Origin: Bacteroidales bacterium
GTDB taxonomy: Bacteria > Bacteroidota > Bacteroidia > Bacteroidales > UBA7960
DNA: 6,871 nt
Direction: 5' to 3'
NCBI GenBank assembly: GCA_007131125.1
Contig: SLRE01000098.1
Coordinates: 1 to 6,871 of the forward strand
The notes under the pieces are model-generated. The model worked only from the letters and a program-made list of their open reading frames with translations, did not search any database and was not told where the DNA came from. This document shows positions 6,846 through 6,871 of the stretch, piece by piece. Both the position numbers and the translations under genes were made by a program. Position 1 is the first letter of the stretch. Each line of letters starts with the position of its first letter.

Positions 6846-6871
6846 CAATACCCACAATTCTATTTTTTCTT

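Noticed and set aside
1..6871. The whole window as a defence island, mobile element or biosynthetic cluster.
   Set aside because: No integrase, transposase, toxin-antitoxin, CRISPR or nuclease gene is present, composition looks even, and the five genes are typical chromosomal housekeeping or accessory-metabolism types.

Overview
The window reads like an ordinary chromosomal segment from a member of the Bacteroidota, probably an environmental or gut lineage of the Bacteroidales/Marinilabiliales kind; the exact taxon cannot be read from the sequence. The grounds are the family types of the five proteins, A-rich rather than Shine-Dalgarno leaders before most starts (for example before the ATGs at 2285 and 3580), and two promoter-like sites matching the Bacteroidota pattern (TTTG-like -33, about 19-20 nt, TAnnTTTG-like -7). 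All five genes lie on the + strand and are separated by gaps of 87, 59, 17 and 77 bases. No RNA gene, insertion sequence, CRISPR array, phage gene or attachment site was seen.

Layout: a promoter at about 26-56 leads into a 696-residue membrane-anchored VWA-like protein (107-2197) that seems to start at TTG. A short tandem hexamer repeat fills most of the gap before an M48 (Ste24-type) membrane metalloprotease (2285-3520). A gap with a long imperfect inverted repeat precedes the AAA+ ATPase RarA (3580-4848). Seventeen bases later comes a class III PLP aminotransferase (4866-6041). A second promoter-like site lies before a GNAT acyltransferase of FR47/GLYAT type (6119-6826), whose stop codon sits in a weak hairpin followed by a T-run.

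The genes do not form one obvious pathway. The first two encode envelope proteins, RarA acts in replication-fork maintenance, and the last two are small-molecule enzymes without an assignable substrate. The tight rarA-aminotransferase spacing suggests co-transcription, and read-through from the first promoter could cover genes 1-4, with gene 5 having its own promoter. I found no convincing new system. The points most worth a second look are the unusual start of the first gene, the undescribed role of its VWA plus amidotransferase-like layout, the tandem repeat, and the inverted repeat before rarA.
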